Made by a program: the position numbers and the translations under genes. The notes beneath the pieces were generated by a model. The model was not told the DNA's origin. It searched no databases and worked only from the letters and a program-made list of their open reading frames with translations. DNA of 64,000 nucleotides from Blakeslea trispora (lineage: Eukaryota; Mucoromycota; Mucoromycetes; Mucorales; Choanephoraceae): positions 248,001 to 312,000 of the forward strand of contig JAIWNE010000014.1 of the NCBI GenBank assembly GCA_025331445.1, written 5' to 3'. Of this stretch, positions 48,574 to 63,200 are shown one piece after another; position 1 is the stretch's first letter, and every line of letters begins with the position of its first letter.

Positions 48574-51500
48574 CTAAATATTGAATTCTGAAGGATCTTG
48601 ACGACAGGGCTCAAATGAATTCATAGCTGATAGCATCATGGTATTTGTGTGCATGGGTGAAGAAGATGGAACAAGAGAATGTGCTATAGAAACATTAGGT
48701 TGAGTTGTTTAACAAATAGTTAATGACTGTTTAAAGAAATCTTACTCTTGTCATGATGCTGCATAAAAGAGCAGCTATTTGGTTGATGTCCAAAGGCATA
48801 TTGCGTTGTATTGATAGAGGAGGCTCTTCTGGAAGGCAGTGTATCAAACAGATCTCGGCCTCCTAAGAATATGTTGGGCCAAGAGCTATGGCGTTGGGGA
48901 TACTGTTGATGGGAATGATATGGCTCTTGAAATGGATCGTGTTGTCTTGTACCAATAGTAGGCATACTTGGCTTTGTTTTTGATTGCGGATGAAGAGGTT
49001 GACCGGATTCGGTCATAAACTCATCCGTTGGAGGATCAAACAAATGTTGCGGTTGGATGGGAAAGCATGAATTAAGGGAAAGTCGTTTAGGCTGTGTATA
49101 TTCCATAGGCAACATAGGTGGGTTCTTTTAAAACAATATTTTAAATAATTGCACACACGAAATTATTTGAAAACTTACATGTTTTAATGGAGCTTGAGCT
49201 GAAGCCCATATGTTACGATGGCTATGAATTGGCATGGATAGGAATGAATTAGTTGTTATGCAAAAAGATTTAGTATGTGGTATATCGAGAGGATGTGGCA
49301 TAGGATCGCAACACGATGGCTGAGAGCAAGACATCGGCTGAACGCTTGAAAGGCCTTGTGCATCTTCGGCTGGAACTTCAGTATTAAGATGTATGGATTT
49401 ATAGGTTTCTATAGACAGAAATTGTTTTGCTATAGATTAGCTTTCCTTCTCGTACATATGCAACTACATCTCTATTTACCTTCAAGGGGATCATGGTACG
49501 TATCAAGAAAAGTACTATGTGATCCAATCTCCTCAATGGATATGCTACAAGTCTCCTCCAATCGATTCTGAATGATGCTTTTTGTCTTTTCAATATGCTG
49601 TTTGGATATTAAGCTGTAAAGCATTCTGAACACAATGACCTTGTCTTTAACATGATTCATCCACGCAAATTCGAGTTGGTCTGAATGAGTCTGATGCTGT
49701 TGTTGCCAAACTATGATATCTATCAGATGAACAGAGTCCTCTAAATCGCTTCTTAACTGTGCAATCAAGTCTTTAGATATAGCTCTCTCGAGTTCTTTTG
49801 TGTATTCAACAACTAAAGGCTGCTCAATTCGGATGATGGATAACAGAAACAGGCTAATAGCAGAAATATGGCTCTGAGGACCATAAATTTCAATCTGGCT
49901 TGTACCTAAACGCTCTGGCCAATATATCTTGGTATTGTGAGAGCGGCAAATCTCACGAATCTCAGAACCATGTTGATGCAGCATAGTCCTTTGGAGAGCA
50001 AAGGGAACAGCAAAAGGTTGAGAGACATAATTCTTATCCTTTTCGATGCCAATAAAATCAGTCACGGTTTGTTTGAGGTTCTCTAGGTTGATTTGATTTT
50101 TCATAGGTGTACGAGCAACCACATTGTCTTCATTTTCGAAATAGCCGCCTAAGGTTGCAAGCTCTTCTGCGCCTGAAAATTTGACATAGACTCCATACTT
50201 CTTCATGACCTTTTGGATGTTCTTTCCTCCAACACCAATGATTCGACGATGATAGATTTCGGGTACATAAAATGAAGCTTCAGCTGGCAGTTCATCCTGA
50301 AGTAGCAAGAGACCTTCAAATGCACTTTTGTCATGTGTGCTCTCTATGATTATGCTCGAGTTGTACTCATTGACGGTAACAAACCGTATATTGACTATGC
50401 ATGCTTTCATAATCTTGTTAATCTTGCCATTTTTTTTCCCACTTATGAATTCTAGTTGCTCTGTTGCTAGTTCTAATCGAAAGGTAGTATATACCTGACT
50501 TTCCTAATGTGGGTGGGGGCACACGTTAAAGAAAAAAGTTAGTAAATGGATTCTAATTCACAACTAGAAAGAGGTTTGATAATATACTCTAAAAAATGGA
50601 GCTTTAACGAGCAGTTGGTATGCATGTTTCACTTGCTTTTCAGTACCAAACAGTGTGATTACTTGGCTGTCATCAAAATAAGAGGCTGTCACACCAGCTG
50701 ATTGTGATAGTTTCCCTAAACACAAAGGGATATTGATATCCTTGAGGTTCTTTGCATTCAACTCAAATGAAGCATCATACAACGATGTTATCTAAATAAT
50801 GCAAAAAAAAAAAAAAAAGATCAATACCTGGGCTTGGAATTTCAAACTAGAAATATGAAAACTTCTTTACTAATTGATTTAGTAGACGAATGGATCGTTC
50901 AACATTGACTCGATTCTCGGCATAAACAGAGATCATGTTGTCTCCAGCCCCCAGTGTTGGGAAAGCAAAAAAAGAACCTGTAACGGAACATTTAGGTATT
51001 TGTTGACAGAATAACAAACAAGAATAGAGTAAACAAATGAAAATCATAAAATGAAAATTATACCATTGTCTACCATGATTTTTCGTAGTTGACATCGTTT
51101 GAACAATAATAGCCAATCAATTTTGTTTGCTGCCATTGTTAAATCTTTTTGGTGAAAAGATTTGAGCTATCAAAAGAAAGAAAGAAAAAGGATAAGAAAC
51201 AAACAGAAATGATATCCCACCAATGCCTTCTCTTTTTCAATGTGCATTTACTTTCTGCAATGACAGCTTAGTCAAAAGCTCCTTTGCTTTTAACAGCTCT
51301 GAGTCAGATCTACCAGTCAGATAGATAAGTCCATCGTCTGTCTGTCTTTCTTTACAGACATGACTGAAAGGAGATTGAAGATAGATGTTGGTAGATGTCT
51401 CTTCCATGATATGATGTAATTGGGTATGTTTTTTTCCGGCAATAAGATTATGTAAATAATAGGGTATTGTGTCTAAAGTCTCCATATGCAAGCCGCTCTT

Positions 51501-52067
51501 ATGAAGCGAGAAAATGAGTCATCGATTGCTTTTGTGTCAAAAACCAACTTACTAATAAATCCATCTGGCAAAGTACTCTTACACGAGCAACCTCAATATC
51601 ATCAATGGCTCCCAATAGTCTTATCTCAGGTTCTGAAGCTTCTTTGGAAATCAATTTGATCTGAATACGATGATCTTCTGCAATTTTACTCAAGCTGGTT
51701 TTAATTTCCGCATGAAAAAGAGCATCCATGTTGGGTGAGTCAATTGTAACTGTTGACTGCAGTAAGATTATTTGATTAAGGTTTTGGAATTCATGATAAA
51801 ACAAAGTTAGCAGAAGGATACAATGAGACAAATGAAGAGCACAAATTTGTCTCGATTTAAAAATGTATGCAATACCTTGATGGGATTGTTCTGCAAGACA
51901 TACTGATTGGCTTTTGAGACTGAAGACTGGTTCGGACTTGTTATTAGGACATGTACCCTATTTTGTTGACCAACAGATATGGGTGTGAATTGAGTATTTT
52001 CTAGTTCATACAAATGCTCTGTAGGGTATGAGTGATTTGGTTCGAGACAAAATGAATGAACTCGCAT
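48574..52067 (-). CDS. Multi-KH-domain RNA-binding protein (Mug60/YLL032C-like)
   Basis: Ten exons: 52067-51876, 51756-51553, 51497-51252, 51166-51064, 50977-50871, 50791-50588, 50503-49480, 49408-49179, 49124-48746 and 48683-48574; phases agree; 932 residues. KH-like units can be seen as IPYYLHNLIAGKKHTQLHHI (residues ~140-160), YVPEIYHRRIIGVGGKNIQK (GxxG loop; ~450) and AVPFALQRTMLHQHGSEIRE (degenerate). The last ~270 residues are low-complexity, rich in His, Pro, Ser and Gln. The order fits fungal proteins related to S. pombe Mug60 and S. cerevisiae YLL032C, of unknown but RNA-linked function. The frame is intact through ten exons, so the gene is under selection. Confidence 0.88.
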
Positions 52068-54793
52068 GGTTTAAGTGAGAACAATTATTAGAAAAAAGAA
52101 AGAAAACGAAAAGAAAAAGATGAGGGATAGAGTGACGAACAGTTACGATCGAAACCTTTGATAGCTTGTAACAAAAGAAAATATTTGTTAAGAAAAAAAT
52201 ACCGTCTTACTTTGGTAATTTGAAGCAATTTGACTCTAACAATCTTTCTTTCCTTCTTTTTACTCTGCTTGTATACGACTTGTTTTGTTTGTATACTAAT
52301 GTTAGTAAGAAACAATGTTTATGAAATACAGCGTTTGAACCTACATGCTCCTTTTTTCTTTCTATAAGAAGTCCATGTGAATTATTCACTCTGCTACATA
52401 TTTTATGTTATGTAGATTCTATGAAGTTTAAACCTAGTTTTGCTTTCAGATAGAAGCATTGCATCTTCAATATCCAATGCTAAAGAGATATAAAAAAGAC
52501 AACATACTATTTTTCCATTATTTGGCTTATAGAGAAGCTAAGAAGGAAACCACATTAAACGAAATAAAGTATGAAACATAACTATCAATATAGTTTAAAA
52601 ATTAAAAAGCCAGTGTCTCTTCATTGCTGATTGTTTAGAGCAAAGCCTTGCTCCTTGATGCAGCCTAGAAATATCAAATAAAATAGAGATGGCAAAAGTA
52701 AATTGGAAAATTTATTTTAATGTGAGTTTGTTATGCAAGTTCAATCCAAGAAAAGGGATTTCGAGTGTGACCATACAGTTTCTACATGGTTTTGTTCAGT
52801 ATTGCGTTAACAATGTCTTTTGTTCTCATCAACCTACTGAATTAAAGGCACTGCTCCTGTTGATTCTATTTTGGCAAACAGATATGTATTCAATAAGCAC
52901 TTTGATGATTGTAAAGGATATGAATCTTTAGTATCAACATCTTGCAACGAAACACTCTATGCTACCTAAAATTACTTGTTTAATAAACTACAGCGTATAA
53001 ATGTGTTTCTTTTCTCAAACATTTTTTTAGCGCTCTAACAAGCAACACTTATCACACTAGTCACTTTATTTGAGGGTGTTCATATTCTGGAAAAATGCAC
53101 TCTTATTTTTAGCACATTGTTTAATTGAATGACATTTTAGCGCTTCAAGCAATATAAGTCAAAAGATTACACTCTTAAATCGAGCGACCATTGTAACTAC
53201 ATTTATTTCCATACCAGTTTTACTATGAGCTTCTGCTTCCACAATAGGGCAGGTATTTGCTGAACAATTCAAAGACAGAACAATTATCTTTGTATCATCT
53301 CCCAAGAATTTTTTTGTTTTATTGCCATAAATAGTTTTGTTAGATCTACAAAAAAAAAGCTCATAGTAATGACGTTTACTATTGTTTTTAAATAAAGGAA
53401 GATTTAATATAAACCTTGATTTTTGAACTGTCAAGAAATCAACTAAGAACAAACAATACACACACATATCATATAAATAATTCAGGGATACACCTTCGCG
53501 AACCAACGCACAAAAGCAATATGAAGAGGGCGATTTCTTAGTCTATTTACCATGAAGGTTATTAAACTGCTTGGAAGTGAGGAAAAGAAAGGTATGCGTT
53601 CTTGCAGACAAGCAGCATTAAGAAGAACAGTAGCTTCATGCATTTTGATTGCATTGGCCAAGCAGTCTTTCAATAGCTCTGGCTAAAATCATCTGACCAT
53701 TATGATATATAAAAGCGACTGTTATCAACTATGAGTTAGTTTTTTATAGTGCTAAGTTATTGATTATATACACAATAAAATCAGTAAGCTTAGGTGACTT
53801 CCTTATACTAATAACAGTAGATGGCTTTATTCAAAATAGTATATTCATAATGGGTTAATTTACATAAGTGATGAATCCTACTTTTTTTGTAGTTCCTTGA
53901 TTGAGTAGAATATTTAAAGTAAAGTAAAGAAAGCAATTTTGAATTCGAGGAACAAGGTAACATTTATATATCTTCTACTCATATTGACAGCAAGGAGCAA
54001 TGTAACCAAACTTCTAAAACAGTAAATCAAATTCTCACTGGCTCTTTTCAACAGAATAATTAATTCAAAGTTTGAATTTTCCAACTCAGCTGTTCATGTA
54101 ACGATTTTGATTGGTTGCTATGGATTTTTATTGTATGGAAAATACTTTCTCTATCAAGCAGTAAGACTAAAGAAGATACTTTTCGATAAAAAAATAAAAT
54201 CCTCAGCAGCTAAATTTGGGAGTATAAAACCGTATTTTTTCTTCTTAAAGCCAGAGGCGAATTTCAAGGCATTCATAGATGGAAGTTGATTGACACAGAC
54301 AAGCTAGTTTTTTGCCGAGTCAAAGACTTAATTTGTTAATTTCTTGACACCTTAGAATGATCAGGATCAAATTAGCTAAAGTTGCTTTTGAAAACTTCAC
54401 TAGTCATAGTTAAATTCAACCACAACAAAGAAAGACAGTGAATGGGGGCCCAATGCTTCTTTACACATTAACATGCTGTAGACTATGATGAATACAGATT
54501 TTTCTTTTGTTGCTAAAGACAATCAATTTATGCAATGAATTCATGTTTACTGCGGAGTCTTCGGGAAGCAACATGGCCAAATATCAGCCAACTAACTTGC
54601 GTCCAATGGTCTACTTTCTTTAGCAAAAAGTCAAATACAGCTTAATTTTCCTTCTGAATGAAAGATCGCAACAAGTAATTCTGAAAAAGGGTTTTCGGCA
54701 TTTGTGTAATCTATTTTTGGAAAAAGTGTATTCCACCCCCTCCCCTTTATTTTTTCTTATTTCTTTCATATCTCAGTGTTCTCTGTTGAAAAT
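52068..54793. other. 2.7 kb gap with possible decayed minus-strand fragment
   Basis: No confident gene. On the minus strand, 53673-53482 reads MKDCLANAIKMHEATVLLNA and could be an exon ending at GTAAAT; another frame at 53159-53360 reads KTIYGNKTKKFLGDDTK. They do not join with clear splice signals and resemble no family that I can name, so a decayed gene is most likely. Direct copies of TTTAGCGCT occur near 53027 and 53137. Confidence 0.3.
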
Positions 54794-56700
54794 ATGAACT
54801 TGTCTGATCTTGTCCATAGAACTGCTGGAGAAAACAAAGCCAACATTCCTTCAAGATTAAACACAAACGATAACAATGCCAACGTCTTGTTCTCTCATTT
54901 AGACCCATCCTCACCATCTAATGTCCTGTCTAGTTTCAGCCGGCAAGACACACCTTCATTCTTATTCTCAATGACCAACGTAAATGACTTTTCAGCTTTT
55001 GCTCTTTTAGTGCTAAGCTTAATCTGCTTTCCGTTTTTTTTATAGACCGACTGGATGAACAACAGTGTATTCTTCAATAGTATCAATGGTGCAGACATAG
55101 AGCCTCTGCCGACACATGAAGCCAATTCGATATTTATTCAACAAAAACCCCAAACTCCTAATAAAAGTGGATTTCACACGTTTAACCTGTCACCCACCAA
55201 ATCAATAGATCACCAGGAATTAATCATTATGCCTCATACAACCACCACCAGTACTACCACCACTACCACCACTACCACTACCACCACAACTCCTGCAGAA
55301 CCCCCAACGCAACCTTTAGAAAACACAGTTCGACCGGCTTCACCTTCACTTGCTAATGAACATCAATCACTTTCAATTATCAAAGATAGTCATCAACTGT
55401 CTATCAATGGAGACAATGTGACAGCGAGCAATATAGCGGAAGGATACATTCAATTTGTCTTGTGTCATGATGAGAGCTATATTGGCGATGACATTGAAAG
55501 CCTAGTGTATGCTAAGCGTAAATTCTGTTCTGTTCCCAAGACAGCTGATATTAGCTATTCTACTTGGGACATATACCAGCTCGTTCTGAAGTTACATAAG
55601 CGTGAGGTAAATAACAGTAGAAGGTTTCACATAAATCAAAGACATGTCTTCTCATTTCATGGTAGATCAAGAATTGGTCTCAGTTAGTAGGTCAGTTAGG
55701 CTTACATGACATGACAGGCCGACCTCAATTTGCTCAACGTGTAAAGCGATGGATGCACCGTTATAAAATTGATTGTTATTTCGATTATTTGCTAGGCAAT
55801 GAATATGAATTCAACTCTCCCAATGGAAAGTATTCAGGTTGCCTCACCATGGGGAACTACAAAAAGAGAGACAATCCACATCCAGATCAAACAACTAAGT
55901 CAGACGAGGAGGAAATAGAAGAAACAACGATAGATCAGGAACACCGCATACCTATCTTGCTGGCAGGAAGTCGAAAACGTATGCGGGATAGCAACCAAAG
56001 CAACATGGAGCTGATAGAAAATGCTCAAAAATATCTTCGATTACATCAAAGTGAATCGGACCGTGAAGAAGAGGAAGAGATGAGTATCCTAGATACAAAT
56101 GATCAAGATGTGACTATAGATCAACAGAAGTTGGATTTATTCGGAAAGACATCTATAGAAAACAACGCAGAGGATGAGGATGAGAAAGAAGAAGATGAGG
56201 ACGAAGAACTTGCCGAAGAAGAAGAGGATGAACTGGCATCATCTTCAAGCTCTCCCTCTTCTCCTATACGTATCATCATACCATCACCAAAGATAACCCA
56301 AAAACCAGTCAATATGAAACCGATATCCCACACAATAGAATCCTCCAGTCATCTGTATAAACCATCTTTATTACCCTCATTGCCACCGTTATCTTCTTGC
56401 TCTAATTGTAAGTCGCAAAAGAGCAAGGTATCTGTACTAGAAAAAGAGATCTCGGCACTCAAAGATTTAGTACTTCAATTGGAAACCAAATCAAAGAAAC
56501 AGTCAATACAGATCAACAAGCTATTACGGCAGCGAGACCGAACTGAGCGATGGCGAAAACAAGTCATTGCTGATCTAGCTAGAGGCCCTTTAATTGCTTC
56601 AGATGATGATGACGATGAGGATGATGAAGACGATGAAGACGATGATGATGACGATGATGACGATGATGATGATAGGCGAAGACCAGCATTAATACTCTAA
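54794..56700 (+). CDS. ARS-binding protein 2 (Abp2) homologue
   Basis: Three exons: 54794-54979, 55046-55606 and 55666-56700; phase 0 joins; 593 residues. The Abp2 domain (about residues 190-295) contains AEGYIQFVLCHDESY, KRKFCSVPKTADISYSTWDI, the junction-spanning HKREIKNWSQLVGQLGLHD and VKRWMHRYKIDCYFDYLLGN. In fission yeast Abp2 binds AT-rich replication origins. The rest is low complexity: a poly-Thr run coded by ACC/ACT (55235-55290), acidic blocks, a C-terminal coiled coil (KSKVSVLEKEISALKDLVLQ) preceded by CSNCK, and a poly-Asp tail coded by GAT/GAC repeats. The ATG at 54794 is chosen as the first in frame. Confidence 0.85.
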
Positions 56701-57294
56701 TTTAATACTTCTTCATTGTACTTTTACTTCATTCCACAATATGTATATGTAAATAATATTTATTCTAATTTAAAGCAAATATTTCTTGAAGCTATAGAAA
56801 ATTGTTGTTCTTTTTGTTTTCGAAACCACAAAAAAGAGAGCCACAAACATCTTGGTTGTAAAGGGGACTCAAGAATGAACTACATGACACTCGGGACTTT
56901 TTCAACTTCCAAAAGAATTCATCAAAAAGAGATAGAGAAGATTGTTTTGCAAGAAAATAAGCATTTGAATAGACTAAAATAAGAGCTTATTCTACCTCTG
57001 ATCTTTTCTCTTCTTTTCGTATTCGTCCTCTTTATAGCCTTTGTCTGACTTTGAGAATTTTCGAAAAGACAAAACACCATTTCCGCTTTCTCAAATACAT
57101 TGGTTATAGAGAGAGTTTGTGCTGCCTATTCTTTAGAATAGTGAATCAATTGCATAACAACACTCTCCTTCCGTTTCTTTCTAAAAGCCTACACACAAAA
57201 AAAAGGATACTACGTCGCAACTTGAATTTTTGCACTGTGCGTTTGTTCAAATGTTTGTGCTTGAAGAATCAGCTTCCTCTTTCCCCCCTTAATT
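56701..57294. other. Intergenic between Abp2 and GCP genes
   Basis: AT-rich with short ORFs only (56716-56982, 57051-57332) that have no domain signal. Presumed terminator of Abp2 and promoter of the gamma-tubulin complex gene. Confidence 0.55.
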
Positions 57295-60144
57295 ATGCTT
57301 CAGTTCAACTCACAGGAAGCAAACGCGTTTGACAAAGATGACTGGCAAATGAATCATGATGTATTGAGTAGAACACAAAGTAATGTTCCTTTTCTTTACT
57401 GTTTGTAGATAGTATACTGATGTTGCTTCTTTTAGATCTTGATTGGCAAGAAAAGGGTTTGGCACTCGATCCACTACCCAATATACCATTCGACATTCTC
57501 AATTGCATCGACCTACCTTCGCCATCGGATCCTGATCCTTCTGTCAGCACAGATCGCTCAAGTGTGTCTATACAAGAAGATCATTCGCACGATATTTGGC
57601 TCGATCGCCCTCCATCACCTACTGTCTTTAATACACTTTCATGGGATACCTATCATAGTCGGTATCCTTCAGCAGCACAGACCAGGCTAGCTGAAAAGCG
57701 TGCATGTACGCCTTATTTGACAGAGATACCTCTCGAATTGTTTGAGCCTTTAGTGGAACGCATGGACTACCGAGCCACTGTTGTTCTAGAGTCAAAGTTG
57801 GCTAAGGGACTAGTCCAGGCAATGGTTGGTATTCCTTCAGTGTACTTTAGTTGGGATGGCCGACAGCTTGTACCTAGTATTCATCATGTACGAATCATAG
57901 GTGTCACTCATACCACTATTGAGCCTATCATCAGTTCACTTTTGTTGTTTGGCACACGCATGAAGCGGTTGGAACAGATAGCGCAACAGCTCCAGTTACA
58001 GCCTGAACAGTATGGATTGACAGGTGTAGCCTTTGGCTGTTGTTTGACAGAGTTGATCTTATCCATTCAACATACGATCGTTCAAGCATTATCTGAGCAT
58101 GCTACTATCTTAAGTATTCATCAATCTGTGCAACCTATAGCTGATATTGTAAGTCGCATGTACGAGTTATGCCAAATAGACAATCAAGGATCCTCTTTTC
58201 ATTTACCTTTTGGTGCTGCTTTGTTAAATCGGCTCTATCAAGAGGCGTATCAATTCGATCTGGTATTGGATGGAAGTCTGGCTCTTTATCGACACATTTG
58301 CTTGGCTATCTTGAGTTACAGTAGTGTGCCTTATTTAGATATGTTGAGTAGTTGGCTTCATCTCGGTCGCTCTTGGTGTGATGATCAAGACCTGTGGAAC
58401 GAATTCTTTGTTTCGGTACGGCAAGAAGAAACAGACATGATGGAGCGATATCAGATCAAGTCAGACGCTGTTTTACCTTATTTTATAGATACCGACTTTG
58501 CGACTTATTTGGTCAGATCAGGCATTTCGCTTCAGCTATTAAAAACCTCCAGACCCGACCATCCTTTGTTTCAATTGAATAGTACCTCATTGTCTTTACG
58601 ATGCATGATGAAGGATTTAGAATATGAAACGTAAGTGAGTCCTTTGTTAAGCTGACCCAAAAAATGAAACGAACCAACTTCTTCTTGTAGCTATATGGAA
58701 CAATTGAGTCAAGTAAAACAAACAATAGAACAGTTCAATGCAGGCCATACTGTGCAAATACCCCAAACATTGTCCATAAGAGACAAGCTTACTGAGGAAA
58801 CAAGCAACGATACCCCCACACTTCCCTTATTGCCTGTTGATCAACCATCTGTCTTTTGTTTTATCAAAGAATTCTCAGATACCCTCCAAGACCTTATCCA
58901 ACAACGCACAATACCCATTCTAGACACAATCACACATCAAAGCTATATAGAGCCCTTAAAGACATGGTGTCCACTTTTAAATACTTCTTTCATGGCTTGC
59001 TTTTTACAGCAGTTTCAGCTTGAATCCCATTTGTATTTATTGTTCCGTCGCTTTTTGTTAGCGGATGGTTCGTTTATGCATGGGCTAAATGCCCTGTTCT
59101 TTTCACAGCCAGATCGTATTGATATTGAATATAACATTCAATGGCCTCCACCTCGTCTGGCGATGACATTACATGACGTCCTTCTAGCAACGCAACAACA
59201 ACCAGAAGATTCCCTTGTTCAATTCCGTATTGAGCCTACAACATCATCTAGTAATTGGATAAATCCCAGAAGTAAGACGTTTTTTTTTTATGTATTCTTA
59301 GAATAGAGGTTTGAGTGTTGAATATCTCTCCATTTTTTTCTTATTAGGTGTAGATGCACTTGATTTTTTAAATTTGACATATCAGGCTAATTATCCACTC
59401 AGTATGGTGATTACACCTACAATACTCTCTAAATACAACCGCGTCTTTCGGTTCTTGTTAAAACTGACTCGAGTTCAAACGGTAGCCAAGCGCATGTACA
59501 CATCGCTCAGGAACACGCATTGGTTCCATATAGATACTCGTGACAGAATCTTTCGATATCGTTTTCAGCTCGAACAATTCATGAACGGACTGCAGAGCTA
59601 TGTCTACGATGCTGTGATCCAAAACACCTGGCATCCTTTTATGCAGCATGTTCGAGCCATGAAATCGAATCACTCCGATGATTATGTGTCAGCCATGATG
59701 GAACCACAAGCTTTTAGAGAATATCATGAACATGTGCTCGATTGTATCCTTTTTCAGTGCTTTTTAAAGCAAAGTCAAGCACGTATCATGCAAGTCCTTG
59801 TACCAATCCTTCAAGATATCTTATTGTTTGGTGTTGTACTCGATGACTATGCATCAAATGCAGCTACTCCAGTCACGATAAACCAAGAAGAAAAACTAGA
59901 AATCAGATGCAGAAAATTATTTGACCAGTTTCAGCGCAACACAGCCATGTTCTTGCATGTATTAAAGACATTGGAAGAGAAAGGCACAGGCAGATTGAGC
60001 AACATTCTCAAGAGTACCCGTAAAAGCATCTTTAACGAACTTTACATCAAGCATGAAGCAAAGCATGGTATGGATGTGTTTGTCAAGGATTTGATGGTAC
60101 GTTTGAGTCTCAATGAGTTTCAAAACGAAAAAAATAAAGGATGA
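57295..60144 (+). CDS. Gamma-tubulin complex component, GCP5/GCP6-like (Spc97/Spc98 family)
   Basis: Four exons: 57295-57379, 57436-58630, 58691-59271 and 59348-60144; phases agree; 885 residues. The N-terminal GRIP1-like half has FNTLSWDTYHSRYPSAAQTR and FEPLVERMDYRATVVLESKL. The C-terminal GRIP2 half has CFLQQFQLESHLYLLFRRFL, LLADGSFMHGLN, NIQWPPPRLAMTLHD, VDALDFLNLTYQANYPLSMV and ILSKYNRVFRFLLKL, the contact region for gamma-tubulin. Such proteins stabilise the gamma-tubulin ring at spindle poles. Length and the extended N-terminus favour GCP5 or GCP6 over Spc97/Spc98 themselves; I cannot separate these two. Tail-to-tail with the channel gene, whose stop is only about 60 bp away. Confidence 0.9.
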
Positions 60145-60204
60145 GATTGGCTGTAAGGGTCTTCTTTATTGAGAAGCATTGCTTTAAAGAGTATTTGTTT
60201 GCAA

Positions 60205-63200
60205 TTAGATCGCCTTCTTAATCCTTTGTGCTCTACACAAGAGTATTTGTGCATATCTTCTTTCTAAACTCTCTGTTTCTTTTATCAGTTTGTTCTTTTG
60301 TTCCTCAATTTCATCTTTGCTTGCAATATAGTATACGTGAGCAGGGTTGTTTCTAGGATCAATCCTAACATAATGTGTACACCAAAATTGTTCAATTTCC
60401 AGAATGATATCTACAAATCACTTAATAAAAAGAAAAGGGTAGCTATTCGTGCTATATGATTTACCTCGGTAATGACTTAACCTATTTTGAAGGAGCAATG
60501 ATTCATAAGTCAACACTCTAGTCAAAAAAAAAAAACTTACCATACTTGTCTACCACGCTCTAGTACGTCTTCAATAGATGCTGACATAAAACCTCTGTAT
60601 TCAAACATGCGAAATTAGTAGTGTCATAGGATCACATGATTGATAAAGCTAAACCATACATGACTACATTAAACATGAGCAGCAATACAATGAATGAGAA
60701 GGCTATCGATAGGACTGCTACCATATCATTATCTGCAGACTGTCCATTTCTGACAGGATCCCATATACCAAATACAAAGAACCACACATCTCTAAAAGAC
60801 TTGAAAACATTATTAAAGTCATTGGTCGCATCATTAGAGTATTTGGCTGTTTCATTCATGCTGCTTGTCATGTTCTCTCTAAAATAGGCATCCTCTTTGT
60901 CTCGCAGTAAGATAATGAAGGCATTGGTAAAAGCAAAAACGACAAAGATCAGGAAAACAATAATTTGAAACACCTTTCTAAAAAGTGCGACAAAAGCTTC
61001 AAGTGCAATATCCTATCCAATTCAAAACCAATTAAATGAACTGACGCTTCATAGACATACATCAAGCCAAACAATCTACTTACAAAGCTTTCAAACACTC
61101 TAAGTTTTAGTAATGCATGTAGCCAGACAATGAGTGCACAGACGCTTTCAAACTCTTTCTATATACACCCAAGTTATTAGTCAACTGTACATAGAAGCCC
61201 ATGTATATGATTACCAAACAATCCGATTCAAAGTACATTTGGAAGAATGTGAACATGGTAAACACAAGAAGAAGAATGTCGACCCAGTTGTATGAGTGAA
61301 AGTATTTTTTCCGCAGGAACCAACACTGCTGTATTTCCACAAATGTCAGTAGAGCATAAGACAAGAAAAAAACGACCAGTACTATAACATGCATAGGGTT
61401 GTCTAGAAAGATTGATTTGCCAGGAATATAGCCAAAAGCTTCATAAGAGAAAGTAACAGTAAGAAAGTAACTTGTATAAAATACCAGATGTATTAGACAG
61501 ATGATAGCAAATCGAAATCGAGCAAATTGATTCCATTTATGTAGCAAGACAAGTCCAAGAACCAGCCCTCCTTCATCGAATACATTGCATCTTGATCGCC
61601 TAGTAGCCAACCGAACAAACAAGCTTAAAGTTTCCAGGTTCATCTCTTCTGAGGAATCGTATTCAAAACTATGGGTTGCATCAAGTTCGGTATCTCTGTA
61701 TGTGTTTAAATAGGATAATGGTACAATGCAAGTTTCTAGAGAGGTCTTTGAATACTTGTCATTCTGGGCTTCACATTCTATCTCTTTGAAAGCTGCATGC
61801 GTATCCAGTCTCTCGTTTAGCCAGTTTGGGAATAAAGAATAAATCTGGATGTATTTGAATCTAACTGGATTGATTTTTTCGGAACTCACAAAAGTACTCC
61901 GGAAGGCACCTTTGTCTTCAATAAGCCCTTGTTCTCTTAGAATATCAAGATCATCAAACGCTTTGTGACATGCTTTGCTATCTAACAAAGATTTTCCTGT
62001 AGGAACATAATCTAGGCTACGTACGGTCTTGGTCAAGAGATCTGAAGAAATCATGGTACATTTAGTAAACTTTAAAATCTGTTTTTTTTAGTAATACAAA
62101 CCTTTGGCACCTATTGCTTGTAGTTTTAGCAAAACCTCAATGACACAAGTAAAGGAGACATTTCCTACAATGTCGGGAGCGTCCCTTATGATTTTGTTGA
62201 GCAGCAATTTGTATAAGACGAATTCTCTTTCTTGAATCAGTATGACCAGAGCATTTTCCATTATTTCATTGTATTGATTTATATGTTTACCAGAGAGACA
62301 TACGCGTAGGCTTTCCCTCTTGATAATATCAAACAGAATCTCCCGTCCGTCTTCAAATGAGGCCAATAATGATAGGGTTTCGCTACCTTTGAGTGAAGTG
62401 AAATAGTTTGACTCTCTTTGACTCATACAGTTGACATTTTCTTTTATTGTGTCTCTGATGACTGCCAGCATGTCTTTGCTCTGTTCAAATCTTAACGTAA
62501 GTATATAATAGCCTATATCCCCTTGATATTGATTTACCTCTGGTAATTCCTTTTCATAGTCAAAAGGGTTTCGTCGAGAGTTGATGAAGACTTGATGAGA
62601 TGGAGATTTAATATGCTCGCATCCGTACTGAGTAAGGATCTTCAGTGCTTCGCATGTGTTTTCAAGCATAGTTGCCTGAACGTATTCATCATATTCTTGG
62701 ATTCCGGTTTTGGTGATGGGAGTAAAAATGTCTTCTGTTACCGCAGCTTTTAGATTTGAAAGCGCAGGTTCTTTCTTTATGACTCTGATTTTCTGCTTTG
62801 TTCTCTTTTCTTCTTCTATTGTGTTCATCATGGTTGGATCTTCAGGTTTAGCTCTTCTCGGCATACTAAAGTTCTCATAAAACATTGTACTGATTTTCTG
62901 TTTTGTGGTTTTCAGTACAGTGCTCATTGCAATTGTTAATATAGACTCCTTTGTAGACTGTCTTGAGAGCTCTCCTGGTCGCTTCTTTCCTAGCTCCACT
63001 ACTCGCTTCAATGGCAATTCTACTGGTTGTTCTTCTTGTAGTTCTATTGGATGCTCTATTGGACGCTCTACTTGTACTTCCACTGGTGGATGCACTCGCA
63101 CTTCTACGGGCTGCTCCACTCGTACTTCTGCTGGCTGTTCTACTCGTACTTCTACTGGAGGTTCCGATCGGGGCTTTGCTAGGATCTTTACGGACTCTGT

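Noticed and set aside
53000..53160. Possible MITE with TTTAGCGCT ends
   Set aside because: The TTTAGCGCT copies are in direct, not inverted, orientation and no target duplication is visible.
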